This document shows, piece by piece, positions 1 to 8,579 of a stretch of 26,306 nt of DNA; position 1 is the first letter of the stretch, and every line of letters starts with the position of its first letter. The notes beneath the pieces are model-generated. The model was not told the DNA's origin, ran no database searches, and saw nothing but the letters and a program-made list of their open reading frames with translations. The stretch is from JARLFX01 sp036404255 (GTDB taxonomy: Bacteria; Acidobacteriota; Terriglobia; Terriglobales; Acidobacteriaceae), in contig DASWOP010000002.1 in the NCBI GenBank assembly GCA_036404255.1, positions 1 through 26,306 on the forward strand, in the 5' to 3' direction. The position numbers were made by a program, and so were the translations under genes.

Positions 1-1194
1 CACTCCGTCCCTGCCGATGCGAAGCGCGGCGCGCACTGGATCAAACCGGTGCTGGTTGCACAGGTCCGCTTCGCCACGTGGACATCGGATAACCTCGTGC
101 GGCAGGCATCCTTCAAAGGCCTGCGCGAGGACAAGCCCGCCAAAGAGGTCGGTCGCGAGCGCGTAGTTTCTCCCGAAGAAGCTGACACCTCTCCTGCGGA
201 CGCACCCGAGACGCCGCGCAAATCCGCCTCCACAAAAATAAAATCTGCCGCTGCAAAAACGGTGAAACCAAACTCCCCCGCAGCAGAATCACTGCCCATC
301 CGCCTCACCCATCCAGACAAAGTGCTGGATACAGCGTCCGGCATGACCAAGCAGATACTGGCAGAGTATTACTGGGCCATCGCAAAGTACATGTTGCCCC
401 ACATAGCGCAGCGTCCGCTCAGTCTGGTCCGTTGCCCAGAGGGCAGCGGCAAGCCCTGCTTCTTCCAGAAGCACAAAAACGCGATGCTTCCGCCCGGAGT
501 TGAAGCCATCGACGTCCCCGATCGCAAGACCGGAAAAACGGAGCAATACATCACCCTCTCCACCCCGGAAGCGCTCGCCGGCATGGCACAGATGAGCGTG
601 CTTGAGATCCATCCCTGGGGCTCAATGAATGATGATCTGGAGCATCCGGACCGCATCATCTTCGACCTCGACCCTGACCCCGCCATTCCCTGGAAAGTTC
701 TCTCCACTGCCGCGCTGGATGTACGCAAGCGCCTGAAAGCCCTCGGCCTGGAAAGTTTTCTGAAGACCACCGGCGGCAAAGGTCTGCATGTTGTGGTGCC
801 CATCCGCGCCGAATATCCCTGGCCGGTCATCAAGCAGTTTGCCCACGCAGTGGTGTTGCAGATGGAGCGTGACCAACCGCAACTCTACCTCACCCGGATG
901 ACCAAATCCGCACGCAAAGACAAGATCTATCTGGACTATCTCCGCAACGACCGCGGCTCCACCTCGGTAGCCGCATACTCACCGCGTGCCCGCGCCGGAG
1001 CAAATGTTTCCATGCCTCTGGCGTGGTCCGAGCTGAACTCCGCCAGCCTACCCACCTTCTCCGTGCATGACTTCGCGACGTGGCGCAAGCGCCTCACAAA
1101 AGATCCCTGGAAAGATATCGCCGCAACCCCGCAGCGAATCACCGCAGCCACACTGCGCCAGCTCAAGATCGATCCGGAAGTGAAAGCCACATAA
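1..1194 (+). CDS. ligD: ATP-dependent DNA ligase LigD, C-terminal part (ligase end plus polymerase domain)
   Basis: Open at the left edge; 397 codons are visible in frame from base 1. The first ~35 residues (AHWIKPVLVA, FATWTSDNLVRQASFKG) match the end of the OB fold of LigD ligase domains, so the GTG at 49 is internal and not a start. A Lys/Ala/Pro-rich linker follows (about 150-290), then the LigD-type primase-polymerase domain. The acidic metal-binding motif DLDPDP lies at 664-681, the GGKGLH nucleotide-binding motif near 772-789, and the third conserved block (KIYLDYLRNDRG) near 931-966. Domain order is therefore ligase then polymerase; an N-terminal phosphoesterase domain, if present, lies outside. 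In the family, LigD works with Ku in non-homologous end joining, filling and sealing breaks. No ku gene is in view. Confidence 0.93.
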   Translation, partial: HSVPADAKRGAHWIKPVLVAQVRFATWTSDNLVRQASFKGLREDKPAKEVGRERVVSPEEADTSPADAPETPRKSASTKIKSAAAKTVKPNSPAAESLPIRLTHPDKVLDTASGMTKQILAEYYWAIAKYMLPHIAQRPLSLVRCPEGSGKPCFFQKHKNAMLPPGVEAIDVPDRKTGKTEQYITLSTPEALAGMAQMSVLEIHPWGSMNDDLEHPDRIIFDLDPDPAIPWKVLSTAALDVRKRLKALGLESFLKTTGGKGLHVVVPIRAEYPWPVIKQFAHAVVLQMERDQPQLYLTRMTKSARKDKIYLDYLRNDRGSTSVAAYSPRARAGANVSMPLAWSELNSASLPTFSVHDFATWRKRLTKDPWKDIAATPQRITAATLRQLKIDPEVKAT

Positions 1195-1293
1195 GACAAT
1201 CGCTCATCCGCACCGATTTTTTTACACCCATGTGCGAATATGGATGGCGGTGCTGAATCTGCGCGCCACAGACCATCTACACAGGGAGCACGG

Positions 1294-2574
1294 ATGAAAA
1301 AGCTAATCATTCTTCTCGCCATGAGCGGTATCCTCGCCCATGCGGCAACCACCCCCAAGCAGCCAACCTGGACCGGATCATGGGCAGCATCGCCACTAGC
1401 CCTCCACATCTCGGCTCCCCCTGCTGCCGCCGCGCCCAGCGGAACCCCGGCCGCATCACCTGCACCAGCTCCTTCATCGCCAGCCACCGTACCGGCCGCT
1501 CCCAACACCAGCGGCACCACCTACCGCGATATCGTCCACCTCTCGCTCGGCGGCAGCGCGCTCCGTCTGCGTATCTCCAATGAATTTGGTGCCACCTCGC
1601 TCACCCTCGGCGGCGTCCACGTGGCCCTCAGCAATGGCGGCAACACCATCCAGCCCACCACTGACCACACCGTCACCTTCGGCGGTGCAGAGACCGTCAC
1701 CATCCCTGCTGGCGCCCTGGCCGTGAGCGATGCCGTCGCCATGCCCGTCGCACCCTTCGCCAATCTTGCGGTCAGCATCTTTATCCCCTACCAACCGGAT
1801 GCCACGCTCACCTACCATGCCCTCGGCACCTCCAGTAATTTCATCGTGCCCGGCAACGTGTTGACCGCGGCAACCCTCGACGCGCCGAAGAAGGTCAGTT
1901 CGTGGTATCTGCTCAAGGGCGTCGATGTAGATGCTGGAGCCAACGCCTACGACGTCGTCACCCTGGGAGATTCCATCACCGACGGCGCAAAGTCCTCCAT
2001 TGACCACAACGCCCGCTGGCCAGACGTTCTCGCCGCCCGCCTGCAGGCCAATCCCAAAACCGCAAAGATTGGCGTGCTCAACGAAGGCATCAGCGGCAAC
2101 CGCGTTCTGCATGACGGTGCCGGCCCCAACGCCCTCGCACGTTTCGATCGCGATGTGCTCTCGCAGGGCAGCGTGAAGTACCTCATCATCCTGCTCGGCA
2201 TCAACGATATCGGCAACACCATGCGGCATCCCGGCACACCGGACGCCATCACCGCAGACCAACTCATCTGGGGCCTGCAGCAGCTTGCCGTTCGCGCCCA
2301 TGCACGCGGCATCAAGGTCTACGGAGCCACGTTGACTCCCTACGGCGGCGCCGGCTATCAGGACGCAACCGGTTCAGCCATGCGCGATGCCGTGAACAAC
2401 TTCATCCGTACCAGCGGCGACTTTGACGCAGTCATCGACTTCGACAAGGTCACCCGCGACCCCGCGCACCCGGAAACCTTCCTGCCTCTGTACGATTCCG
2501 GCGATCATCTCCACCCCGGCGATGCAGGCTACAAAGCCATGGGCGAATCCATCGACCTCAAGCTCTTCCAATAA
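1294..2574 (+). CDS. Exported SGNH/GDSL-family hydrolase
   Basis: 426 aa. The ATG at 1294 is preferred over an in-frame ATG at 1240 because GGGAG lies just upstream and it begins a signal peptide (MKKLIILLAMSGILAHA). A beta-rich N-terminal region carries an Ala/Pro-rich low-complexity insert (about residues 38-70). The SGNH core has GDSITDG with the nucleophile at Ser227, the LLGINDIG block, and the C-terminal catalytic Asp/His in DHLHPGDAGY. These mark a secreted or periplasmic ester hydrolase; substrates in the family range from lipids to acetylated sugars, and nothing here narrows the choice. It is followed by a perfect stem-loop and then a small membrane-protein gene. Confidence 0.9.
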   Translation: MKKLIILLAMSGILAHAATTPKQPTWTGSWAASPLALHISAPPAAAAPSGTPAASPAPAPSSPATVPAAPNTSGTTYRDIVHLSLGGSALRLRISNEFGATSLTLGGVHVALSNGGNTIQPTTDHTVTFGGAETVTIPAGALAVSDAVAMPVAPFANLAVSIFIPYQPDATLTYHALGTSSNFIVPGNVLTAATLDAPKKVSSWYLLKGVDVDAGANAYDVVTLGDSITDGAKSSIDHNARWPDVLAARLQANPKTAKIGVLNEGISGNRVLHDGAGPNALARFDRDVLSQGSVKYLIILLGINDIGNTMRHPGTPDAITADQLIWGLQQLAVRAHARGIKVYGATLTPYGGAGYQDATGSAMRDAVNNFIRTSGDFDAVIDFDKVTRDPAHPETFLPLYDSGDHLHPGDAGYKAMGESIDLKLFQ

Positions 2575-2589
2575 CTTCACACCCGTCAC

Positions 2590-2622
2590 CCCCTTCGCAG
2601 CCAGTGCATGGCTGCGAAGGGG
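2590..2622. terminator. Perfect 14-bp stem-loop after the SGNH hydrolase gene
   Basis: CCCCTTCGCAGCCA (2590-2603) and its exact reverse complement (2609-2622) enclose a 5-nt loop. It starts 15 bases after the hydrolase stop codon. There is no U-tract, so it may be a 3'-end stabiliser or a Rho-assisted terminator and not a classical intrinsic one. Confidence 0.6.
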
Positions 2623-2704
2623 CATTACACCTTACCGCCTCCGCTTCCCCCTCCTGTACGATCATGGACAACACACACATCTCTCACCCCGGAGAGCACC
2701 CCTC

Positions 2705-3067
2705 ATGCGGGATTTTCTTGACCTGATCACTGCCAATCCCTTCGGCGCCTTCACGGTTCTGCTCTTCGCCGCCTTTCTTGAAGCCATGGGCGACGCCTTC
2801 TTCCAGTCCGCCCTATACCGGTCCAGCGGCCTTGCCCGCGGTCTTTACTTCGCGGCGGGCGCTGCCGTACTCATCGCCTACGGCCTCACCGTCAATGTGC
2901 CCCGCTGGGACTTTGGCCGCTTGCTCGGCGTCTACGTTGTGCTGTTTTTTCTGATGGCCCAGCTCTTGGCCCGCGTGCGTTTTCACCAGTCCCCCACAAT
3001 GCCCATCTACGTTGGCGGATCGCTTATCCTCGCCGGTGGCCTGGTCATCGCCTTCTGGAAAGCCTAG
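2705..3067 (+). CDS. Small four-helix membrane protein, SMR/YnfA-like layout
   Basis: 120 aa. The ATG at 2705 follows GGAGAG with good spacing; the longer open frame upstream overlaps the previous gene and lacks membrane character. Four hydrophobic segments are visible (about residues 12-32, 43-62, 72-90 and 98-118). An acidic residue lies in the first helix (AAFLEAMGD), a GRLLGVYVVLFF stretch in the third and GGSLILAGGLVIAFW in the last. This order resembles the small multidrug resistance/UPF0060 (YnfA) superfamily, where a TM1 glutamate is functional. The resemblance is topological and by short motifs only, so transport function is not assigned. Confidence 0.72.
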   Translation: MRDFLDLITANPFGAFTVLLFAAFLEAMGDAFFQSALYRSSGLARGLYFAAGAAVLIAYGLTVNVPRWDFGRLLGVYVVLFFLMAQLLARVRFHQSPTMPIYVGGSLILAGGLVIAFWKA

Positions 3068-3162
3068 CCAGAATGCCCCACTATTGCTGCATTTCTTGCT
3101 CTTGAGCCTCCGCATGGCAGAGAATTGAATCGTCGCCCTATTCTGGCGAATCGAAAGGCTTT

Positions 3163-4434
3163 ATGGCACCCGCTGGCCAAAATCCGCGCAGTTTTGAAAA
3201 TACCCTGGCCAGTGCACGCAGCACCATGCTCTTCAGCGAGATTGTCCACCTCGCCATGGACAGCTTCCGGGCCAGCAAAGTGCGCTTTCTCCTCACCATG
3301 CTTGGCATGGTCATCGGCTCCGCGTCCATCATCCTCGTCGTCACCATCGGCCTTACCGGCAAGCAGTATGCGCTGAACATGATCCAGAGCATCGGGCCAA
3401 ACATGGTCGAAGTCATGTACCAGGGCGGCAGCGTCGCAGGCCCAAATAACACCACCAGCCCGGACTACCTGACCAATGAAGACATGGCGGCTGTCAACGC
3501 CCAGGTCCCCGGCATCGTTGCCTCTTCGCAGATGCTTGAGATTCGCGACCACGTGAACATGGGCAACGGCGTGCAGAAGGAAGCCCTTGTCCTCGGCGTC
3601 TCGCCCCAGTACAAACAGGTCCGCAACCTCATCCTCCTCGGCGGCCGCTTCTTCGACGATCAGGACACCACCACCCACGCCAAGGTCGCCGTGGTCAATG
3701 AACCCTTCGCGAAGGCACTCTACGGCAACAGCGACTCCGCCGTCGGCAACACCTTCAGTCTGAGCGGCATTCCCTTCGTTATCATCGGGGTCTTCAAAGA
3801 GAGTGTAGACACCTTCGGCCAGTCCGAAATTGAAGAGCAGACCATCCTGATCCCCTACCCGGTGGCGCGCTACTTCACCGGCACCGACACGGTGAAGGAG
3901 ATCTTCTTCTCCATGGCCGATGCCAGCATGGTCATTCCTTCATCCGAAGAAATTGATCGTGTCATCCAGTCGCGCCATCGCCCCACCTCGGTCTATAAGG
4001 CATTCAACCTGACGCAGGTTCTCAACGTGATGGGCAAGATCGCAAACATGCTGACCATCATGCTCACTCTGGCCGCTGCCATCACCCTCATCGTCTCCGG
4101 TGTCGGCATCATGAACAGTATGCTCGCCACAGTCCAGGCGCGCCTGCGTGAGATCGGTATCCGTAAGGCTCTGGGCGCAACCTCCCGCGAGATCCGCCTG
4201 CAATTCCTCGTGGAAGCCGTCTTCATCTCGTTGAGTGGCGGAATCGTAGGCACCCTCGTCGGCCTGGCCATTCCCTTCTCAGTGGATATCCTCACGCCCT
4301 TCAAGATTCCCATCTCGATCTGGTCCATCGTCATCGCACTGGCCACATCGGTGCTGGTTGGCGTTGGCTTCGGCACATTGCCCGCAAACCGTGCCGCCCA
4401 ACTGGACCCCGTGGAAACCCTGAAGTACGAATAA
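3163..4434 (+). CDS. MacB/FtsX-type ABC transporter permease
   Basis: 423 aa. The ATG at 3163 has GAAAGG upstream; an internal ATG at 3226 (MLFSEIVHLAMDS) is an alternative matching the usual family N-terminus. The layout is MacB-like: one transmembrane helix near residues 43-63 (LLTMLGMVIGSASIILVV), a long periplasmic domain to about residue 285, then three helices. The FtsX core signature is present (VGIMNSMLATVQARLREIGIRKALGA), as is a PANRAAQLDPVETLKYE ending. Family members pair with an ABC ATPase to export peptides or lipoproteins or act in mechanotransmission. No ATPase or membrane-fusion gene lies beside it, so the partner must be elsewhere or upstream regulation is independent. Confidence 0.92.
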   Translation: MAPAGQNPRSFENTLASARSTMLFSEIVHLAMDSFRASKVRFLLTMLGMVIGSASIILVVTIGLTGKQYALNMIQSIGPNMVEVMYQGGSVAGPNNTTSPDYLTNEDMAAVNAQVPGIVASSQMLEIRDHVNMGNGVQKEALVLGVSPQYKQVRNLILLGGRFFDDQDTTTHAKVAVVNEPFAKALYGNSDSAVGNTFSLSGIPFVIIGVFKESVDTFGQSEIEEQTILIPYPVARYFTGTDTVKEIFFSMADASMVIPSSEEIDRVIQSRHRPTSVYKAFNLTQVLNVMGKIANMLTIMLTLAAAITLIVSGVGIMNSMLATVQARLREIGIRKALGATSREIRLQFLVEAVFISLSGGIVGTLVGLAIPFSVDILTPFKIPISIWSIVIALATSVLVGVGFGTLPANRAAQLDPVETLKYE

Positions 4435-4584
4435 GCCCGGACTGTACGGCACTTTCTGCTCATACCGGAATAGGTAACGGGCCATCCCAATTCGGGGCGG
4501 CTCTTGCGATCTAGCGTTTCGATTCACTCCAGCCGAAACTTTCCTCCACATATCTCGTCTCTAGGAAATAACAGAAACTACCTA

Positions 4585-4591
4585 GAGGAGG
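4585..4591 (+). promoter_or_regulatory. Strong Shine-Dalgarno fixing a GTG start
   Basis: GAGGAGG sits 5 bases before the GTG at 4597. It decides the start of the CotH-like gene over in-frame upstream codons, whose product would have no signal sequence at its N-terminus. Confidence 0.75.
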
Positions 4592-4596
4592 CGTGT

Positions 4597-6243
4597 GTGT
4601 CTGACCAGAGAAGTTGGTTTGCGCTGGGCCTATGCCTGTTTGCGGCGCTAATAACCACCGGTTGTGGCTCCTCTTCGCTCCCGTCGGGAGGCTGTAGCGC
4701 CGGCCCATTGAAATCGACTCAGTATGGAGACGTCGGCTTCGCATTGGTTTCAGCCAACCCAGACTTAACGGTCTATCCCGGGCAATCCGAGCAGATCTCC
4801 GTCGACGTCGAGTCATTCGGCGATCCATCGGATGCGGTCCAGATTGCAGGATCATCCGAGGTGCATGGCCTCACGATATCCAGCACCTCCGCGGCCATTG
4901 GCTCGACTGCCACTCTGACCGTCACCGCTGCCAACGATGTAGCATCGGAATGCTTCACCGGAGTATCTGGCGTATTCAGCGCCAGCCGGCCCATCACGCT
5001 GACGGGGACGACCGGCACGGGCACGGTAAGCACACAGTTTGCAATGAATATTGTGCTCGAAAATCCTTCGTTCACCCCAGCGTCTACTGATTTGCCGGTC
5101 CTCACCATCAACACAACAGATGGGGCTCCGGTCGATTCCACAGACGATTATGTTGACGCGACGCTCTCCATTTCAGACCCTTCCAATCCGGCAAATAATT
5201 ACACCGGCACAATGGGAATCAAGGGGCATGGAAACTCCACTTGGCCCATGCCCAAAAAGCCGTATCGCCTGAACCTCGACGACAAAGCTCCACTGCTCGG
5301 CATGACCTCGGATTCGAACTGGATTCTGTTAGCCAATTATGACGACAAATCGATGCTGCGAACCGATGTCAGCTTCGAGATGTCGAAGATGTTCGGGCTG
5401 GCCTGGACTCCGAACACCGCCTTCGTAGAAGTATTTCTCAACGATGTGTACGAAGGCACCTATCAACTTTCGGAGAAGGTTGAAGTAAGCAAAGCCCGTC
5501 TCAACATCGGTTCCATCGATGATACGGACAATAGCGGCAACGACCTCACCGGCGGCTACATCGGAGAGATCGACAACTATTACGGCGATACCTTTATGAT
5601 GACCAGCCTCGTCGGCCTGCCCATCGGCATCGCCGATCCTGATCCGCCCACCACAACTCAGTCGGCCTACTTCTCCACCGCGTTCACTGCCGCCGAAGCC
5701 TCTCTATACTCCGCGAACTTCACGGATACCACTACTGGCTGGCAGGCCTACTGGGACAAGAGCTCCGTCGTAAATTATTTCCTCGTCGAGGAACTTTCCG
5801 GCAACCAGGATGCAGACGACTGGTCCAGCGACTACTTCTACAAGCCACGCGGTGATGCTCTCTTTTATCGCGGCCCGGTCTGGGATATGGACATCGCCCT
5901 CGGTAACACCAACTACGGCGCCATCCAAAGCCCATCCGTTCCCTGGGTCATAACCCAGGCCAAATGGTACGCACAGCTTGCAAAGGACCCGGCCTTTATC
6001 GCAGCAGTCAAAGCACGGTGGACAGCCGTACGCCCTCAGGTGCTGACCTTGCCCACATACATTGACACCCGCGCCGCCACGCTGACTCCCGCCGCGCAAA
6101 ACAACTACAGCCGCTGGCCAACGCTGGGCGAAAAAGTCTGGCCCAACGCCGTCGCCACCGGCACCTACCAAGGGGAGGTTGATTATATGAAGTCGTGGCT
6201 CGACCAGCGCATCGCCTACATGGATGCAAATTACCTGCAGTAA
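4597..6243 (+). CDS. CotH-like kinase-family lipoprotein
   Basis: 548 aa from a GTG start. A short hydrophobic leader ends in LITTGC (Cys23), a plausible but imperfect lipobox (Thr at -3), followed by a Ser/Gly-rich tether, so lipid anchoring is likely. Residues about 35-165 are beta-rich and Ig-like (VTVTAAND-type strands). The remainder is the CotH domain: KGHGNSTW at 209-216, KKPYRLNLDDKAPLLGM, WILLANYDDKSMLRTD, and the WDMDIALGN motif (W429, D430, D432) matching the metal-binding WDxD of CotH kinases. The family is named for a Bacillus spore-coat protein kinase; related domains occur widely in secreted proteins of non-sporulating bacteria, where substrates are unknown. Here a cell-surface role is inferred. 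It is convergent with the small minus-strand gene that follows. Confidence 0.88.
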   Translation: MSDQRSWFALGLCLFAALITTGCGSSSLPSGGCSAGPLKSTQYGDVGFALVSANPDLTVYPGQSEQISVDVESFGDPSDAVQIAGSSEVHGLTISSTSAAIGSTATLTVTAANDVASECFTGVSGVFSASRPITLTGTTGTGTVSTQFAMNIVLENPSFTPASTDLPVLTINTTDGAPVDSTDDYVDATLSISDPSNPANNYTGTMGIKGHGNSTWPMPKKPYRLNLDDKAPLLGMTSDSNWILLANYDDKSMLRTDVSFEMSKMFGLAWTPNTAFVEVFLNDVYEGTYQLSEKVEVSKARLNIGSIDDTDNSGNDLTGGYIGEIDNYYGDTFMMTSLVGLPIGIADPDPPTTTQSAYFSTAFTAAEASLYSANFTDTTTGWQAYWDKSSVVNYFLVEELSGNQDADDWSSDYFYKPRGDALFYRGPVWDMDIALGNTNYGAIQSPSVPWVITQAKWYAQLAKDPAFIAAVKARWTAVRPQVLTLPTYIDTRAATLTPAAQNNYSRWPTLGEKVWPNAVATGTYQGEVDYMKSWLDQRIAYMDANYLQ

Positions 6244-6254
6244 TCCCGGAGCAC

Positions 6255-6488
6255 CTACATCACCAGCGCCAATTGCTCCAGCTCCTGCTGAATATGCTCC
6301 ACCGGGCAGCCTGCCTGTTCCAGCCGCGACGCCGCATGGCGCGCATCATGGCTCGAAACTCCATAACCCCGTCCCGCGAGAAAAGTGCTCAGCATATCAG
6401 CCGCCTGCCAGGAATCCAACCCTGACTGCAACAGCTCACTGCGCAGGGTGGATAAGTCCATCGTCGAAAATTTCTCTACCTGTGTCAT
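6255..6488 (-). CDS. Small hypothetical protein, 77 aa
   Basis: Starts MTQVEKFSTMDLS with a very strong GAGGAGAGGG upstream, which supports real translation. The product is helical and soluble by appearance, with no signal peptide, membrane helix or metal motif; Cys61 is the only cysteine. It is convergent with the CotH-like gene, whose stop is 11 bases away, and divergent from folD. I do not recognise the family. Confidence 0.72.
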   Translation of the reverse strand: MTQVEKFSTMDLSTLRSELLQSGLDSWQAADMLSTFLAGRGYGVSSHDARHAASRLEQAGCPVEHIQQELEQLALVM

Positions 6489-6627
6489 CCGCCCTCTCCT
6501 CTTCGATCATGCGGGTGGGCCGCATACAAAATTAGACGCATATTTTCAGAAATCGATGCACCCCCGTCCACTTGGCTTTCATGCCATCATCTTTCATCCA
6601 TTACCATGGAAGACGGAGAATCCGCCC

Positions 6628-7578
6628 ATGAACATGTCACGCAGGCCCGGCCCCTCGACCACTCCACTCTTGCTCGATGGCGTTGCCATTGCCGCAGAGA
6701 TCAAAGCTGAAGTCGCCACCGAGGTCGCCGCACTCAGCAAATCCGGTCTGCAGCCCGGGCTGGCCGTAGTGCTGGTCGGCTCCGTACCCGCGTCGCAGAT
6801 CTACGTCCGCAGCAAGGTAAAGGCCTGCGGTGAGCTTGGCATTGCCAGCGATCTGCTCACCCCGCCAGAGAGCGTGACCACGGAAGAGCTGCTCGCCATC
6901 GTGGCCGACCTGAACACACGCGACGATATCGACGGCATTCTCATCCAGCTCCCCCTGCCCAAACACGTTGACGCAAAGCGGGTGCTCGATGCAGTCGATC
7001 CCGCGAAAGACGTAGACGGTCTGCACCCCATGAACGCCGGTCTGCTGCAATCCGGCCGTCCCGCGCTAGCGCCCTGCACCCCCGCCGGAATCATCGAGAT
7101 GCTGAAGCGCATGAACATTCCCATGGCTGGCCAGAACGCCGTAGTCGTTGGCCGCAGCGATCTCGCCGGCAAACCCGCTGCCATGCTCCTGCTCGCGCAG
7201 AACGCCACCGTCACCATCTGCCATAGCCGCACCCGCGACCTCGCCAGCTTCACCCGCAACGCAGACATTCTCGTCGCCGCCATCGGCATTCCCGGCTACA
7301 TCACGCCGGAGATGGTCAAGCCCGGCGCCGTTCTGATCGATGTCGGCATCAACCGCATCAGCGACCGCGCCGAATTTGATCGCTTCTTCGCCGGCAACAC
7401 CGCGCGCGAAGACGTCTTCGCCAAACGCGGCTACACCCTCGTCGGAGACATTGACCCCGCCGCCTTCACTCTCAGCAGCGCCTATACCCCCGTCCCCGGC
7501 GGCGTTGGCGCACTCACCATCGCCATGCTGATGGTGAACACCGTTCACGCCGCGGGCATGCGCCGCGGAACGAGGTAG
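6628..7578 (+). CDS. folD: Bifunctional methylenetetrahydrofolate dehydrogenase / methenyltetrahydrofolate cyclohydrolase
   Basis: 316 aa. The ATG at 6628 has GGAG 9 bases upstream; an ATG at 6634 is also possible. The N-terminus runs about 12 residues longer than many FolD proteins. Family blocks appear in order: YVRSKVKACGELGI (substrate Tyr and catalytic Lys), DGILIQLPLPKHVD, DVDGLHPMNAGLL, PCTPAGIIEML, the Rossmann NADP-binding VVGRSDLAGKPAAMLLL, VTICHSRT, and the C-terminal PVPGGVGALTIAML. It interconverts 5,10-methylene- and 10-formyl-tetrahydrofolate in the cytoplasm, feeding purine and formyl-Met synthesis. coaE starts 4 bases after its stop, so the two are co-transcribed and probably translationally coupled. 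Confidence 0.97.
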   Translation: MNMSRRPGPSTTPLLLDGVAIAAEIKAEVATEVAALSKSGLQPGLAVVLVGSVPASQIYVRSKVKACGELGIASDLLTPPESVTTEELLAIVADLNTRDDIDGILIQLPLPKHVDAKRVLDAVDPAKDVDGLHPMNAGLLQSGRPALAPCTPAGIIEMLKRMNIPMAGQNAVVVGRSDLAGKPAAMLLLAQNATVTICHSRTRDLASFTRNADILVAAIGIPGYITPEMVKPGAVLIDVGINRISDRAEFDRFFAGNTAREDVFAKRGYTLVGDIDPAAFTLSSAYTPVPGGVGALTIAMLMVNTVHAAGMRRGTR

Positions 7579-7582
7579 CTCG

Positions 7583-8332
7583 ATGCTCTGCGTTGGACTC
7601 ACCGGTGGCCTCGGTAGCGGCAAAAGCACCGCCGGAGACATCTTCCGTTCGCTCGGCGTGCACGTCACGGACTCAGACGCCGTTGGCCGCAACCTCATGC
7701 AGCCCGGCCAGGCTGTCTACGATGAGATCGTTCACCACTTCGGCCCGGAGATCCTGCTGCCGGCAGACGCACACGGCCAGCAGCAACTCAACCGCCCCGC
7801 CCTGGCGCGCATCGCCTTTGCCGACGGTCGCGTGGAAGAACTAAATAGCATCGTCCACCCAGCCGTCATCGCAGCCCAGGCAAAGTGGGTGGAGGAAGTC
7901 GGTACGCAGGACCCCGACGCGATCGCCATGGTCGAATCCGCCCTGCTCTTTGAAACCAAATACGGCGGCGGCCCCGTACCCGCGCCCAGCGGCGATGCCG
8001 AAGACCGCGAGATCGCCGCTGCCGTCGCCACCACCTGCTGGCAGACACGCTTTGACCGCATGGTCCTCATTACCGCCCGCGACGACATCAAGATCCACCG
8101 CTACGTCAGCCGTATTGCTGCGGGCCGCACCCTCACCCCGGCTGAACGCATCCAGCTACAGGACGACGCCCGCCGCCGCCTCGCCGCGCAGATCCCCGAC
8201 GAGGTAAAATCCCCCCTCAGCGACTATGTGATTGAGAACAATGGCGACATAGATACCCTCACCCTCACCATCCGCCGCGTCTACGCCGCCCTCCGCAGCT
8301 CCGCCGCCACCCTCGCGCGCCATACGCAATAG
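7583..8332 (+). CDS. coaE: Dephospho-CoA kinase
   Basis: 249 aa. The ATG lies 4 bases after the folD stop, with GAGG inside the end of folD. The P-loop is GGLGSGKST (residues 8-16), followed by the DSDAVGR block (Asp pair at 30-32), the NSIVHPAV motif and MVESALLFE. It phosphorylates dephospho-CoA at the 3' hydroxyl, the last step of CoA synthesis. The protein is longer than the usual ~200 aa. The excess is largely an insert at about residues 125-156 (YGGGPVPAPSGDAEDRE...) between the 'LLFE' strand and the FDRMVLITA strand, plus a C-terminal tail. Similar inserts may be a lineage feature. Confidence 0.94.
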   Translation: MLCVGLTGGLGSGKSTAGDIFRSLGVHVTDSDAVGRNLMQPGQAVYDEIVHHFGPEILLPADAHGQQQLNRPALARIAFADGRVEELNSIVHPAVIAAQAKWVEEVGTQDPDAIAMVESALLFETKYGGGPVPAPSGDAEDREIAAAVATTCWQTRFDRMVLITARDDIKIHRYVSRIAAGRTLTPAERIQLQDDARRRLAAQIPDEVKSPLSDYVIENNGDIDTLTLTIRRVYAALRSSAATLARHTQ

Positions 8333-8388
8333 GCATTGAACTCGTCCCAGAAACTCGGTAGTGCCACTATTTTGCTTTTGGAATTAAG

Positions 8389-8464
8389 CCCCCGGCTTCA
8401 GCCGGGGGGAGTGGGGCTTCAGCCCCACGGAAGCAGCCCCACAAAAGCGAGCGGGCTTTAGCCC
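8389..8464. repeat. Cluster of three GC hairpins with TTCA/TTTA loops
   Basis: Three consecutive hairpins share a GGC-TTYA-GCC core: CCCCCGGC/GCCGGGGG with TTCA loop (8389-8408), GTGGGGC/GCCCCAC with TTCA loop (8411-8428), and GGGC/GCCC with TTTA loop (8453-8464). They follow coaE. The pattern is REP-like and could also act as a transcription end or RNA-stability element. Confidence 0.65.
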
Positions 8465-8496
8465 TCTTTCCTCCACTCACCCACACCTTTGAAAGT

Positions 8497-8523
8497 GTCA
8501 TTCTGAGCGCAGCGAAGAATCTC
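8497..8523. repeat. Dispersed intergenic repeat motif (TTCTGAGCGCAGCGAAGAAT core)
   Basis: The core at 8501-8520 is a motif that I recall as recurrent between genes in Acidobacteriota and some other phyla. Only one copy is in this window, so calling it a repeat rests on prior knowledge and not on the sequence here. It contains the imperfect inverted arms ATTCT/AGAAT flanking GAGCGCAGCGA. Confidence 0.45.
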
Positions 8524-8579
8524 AGTATTTCGCCCGCTGAGGCAATGCAGCGCTAGACACTCGGCTATACTTTTCGGGC

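Noticed and set aside
1474..2301. Long minus-strand frame, Gly/Val/Asp-rich
   Set aside because: Antisense to the SGNH hydrolase gene, which has full catalytic motifs and a signal peptide.
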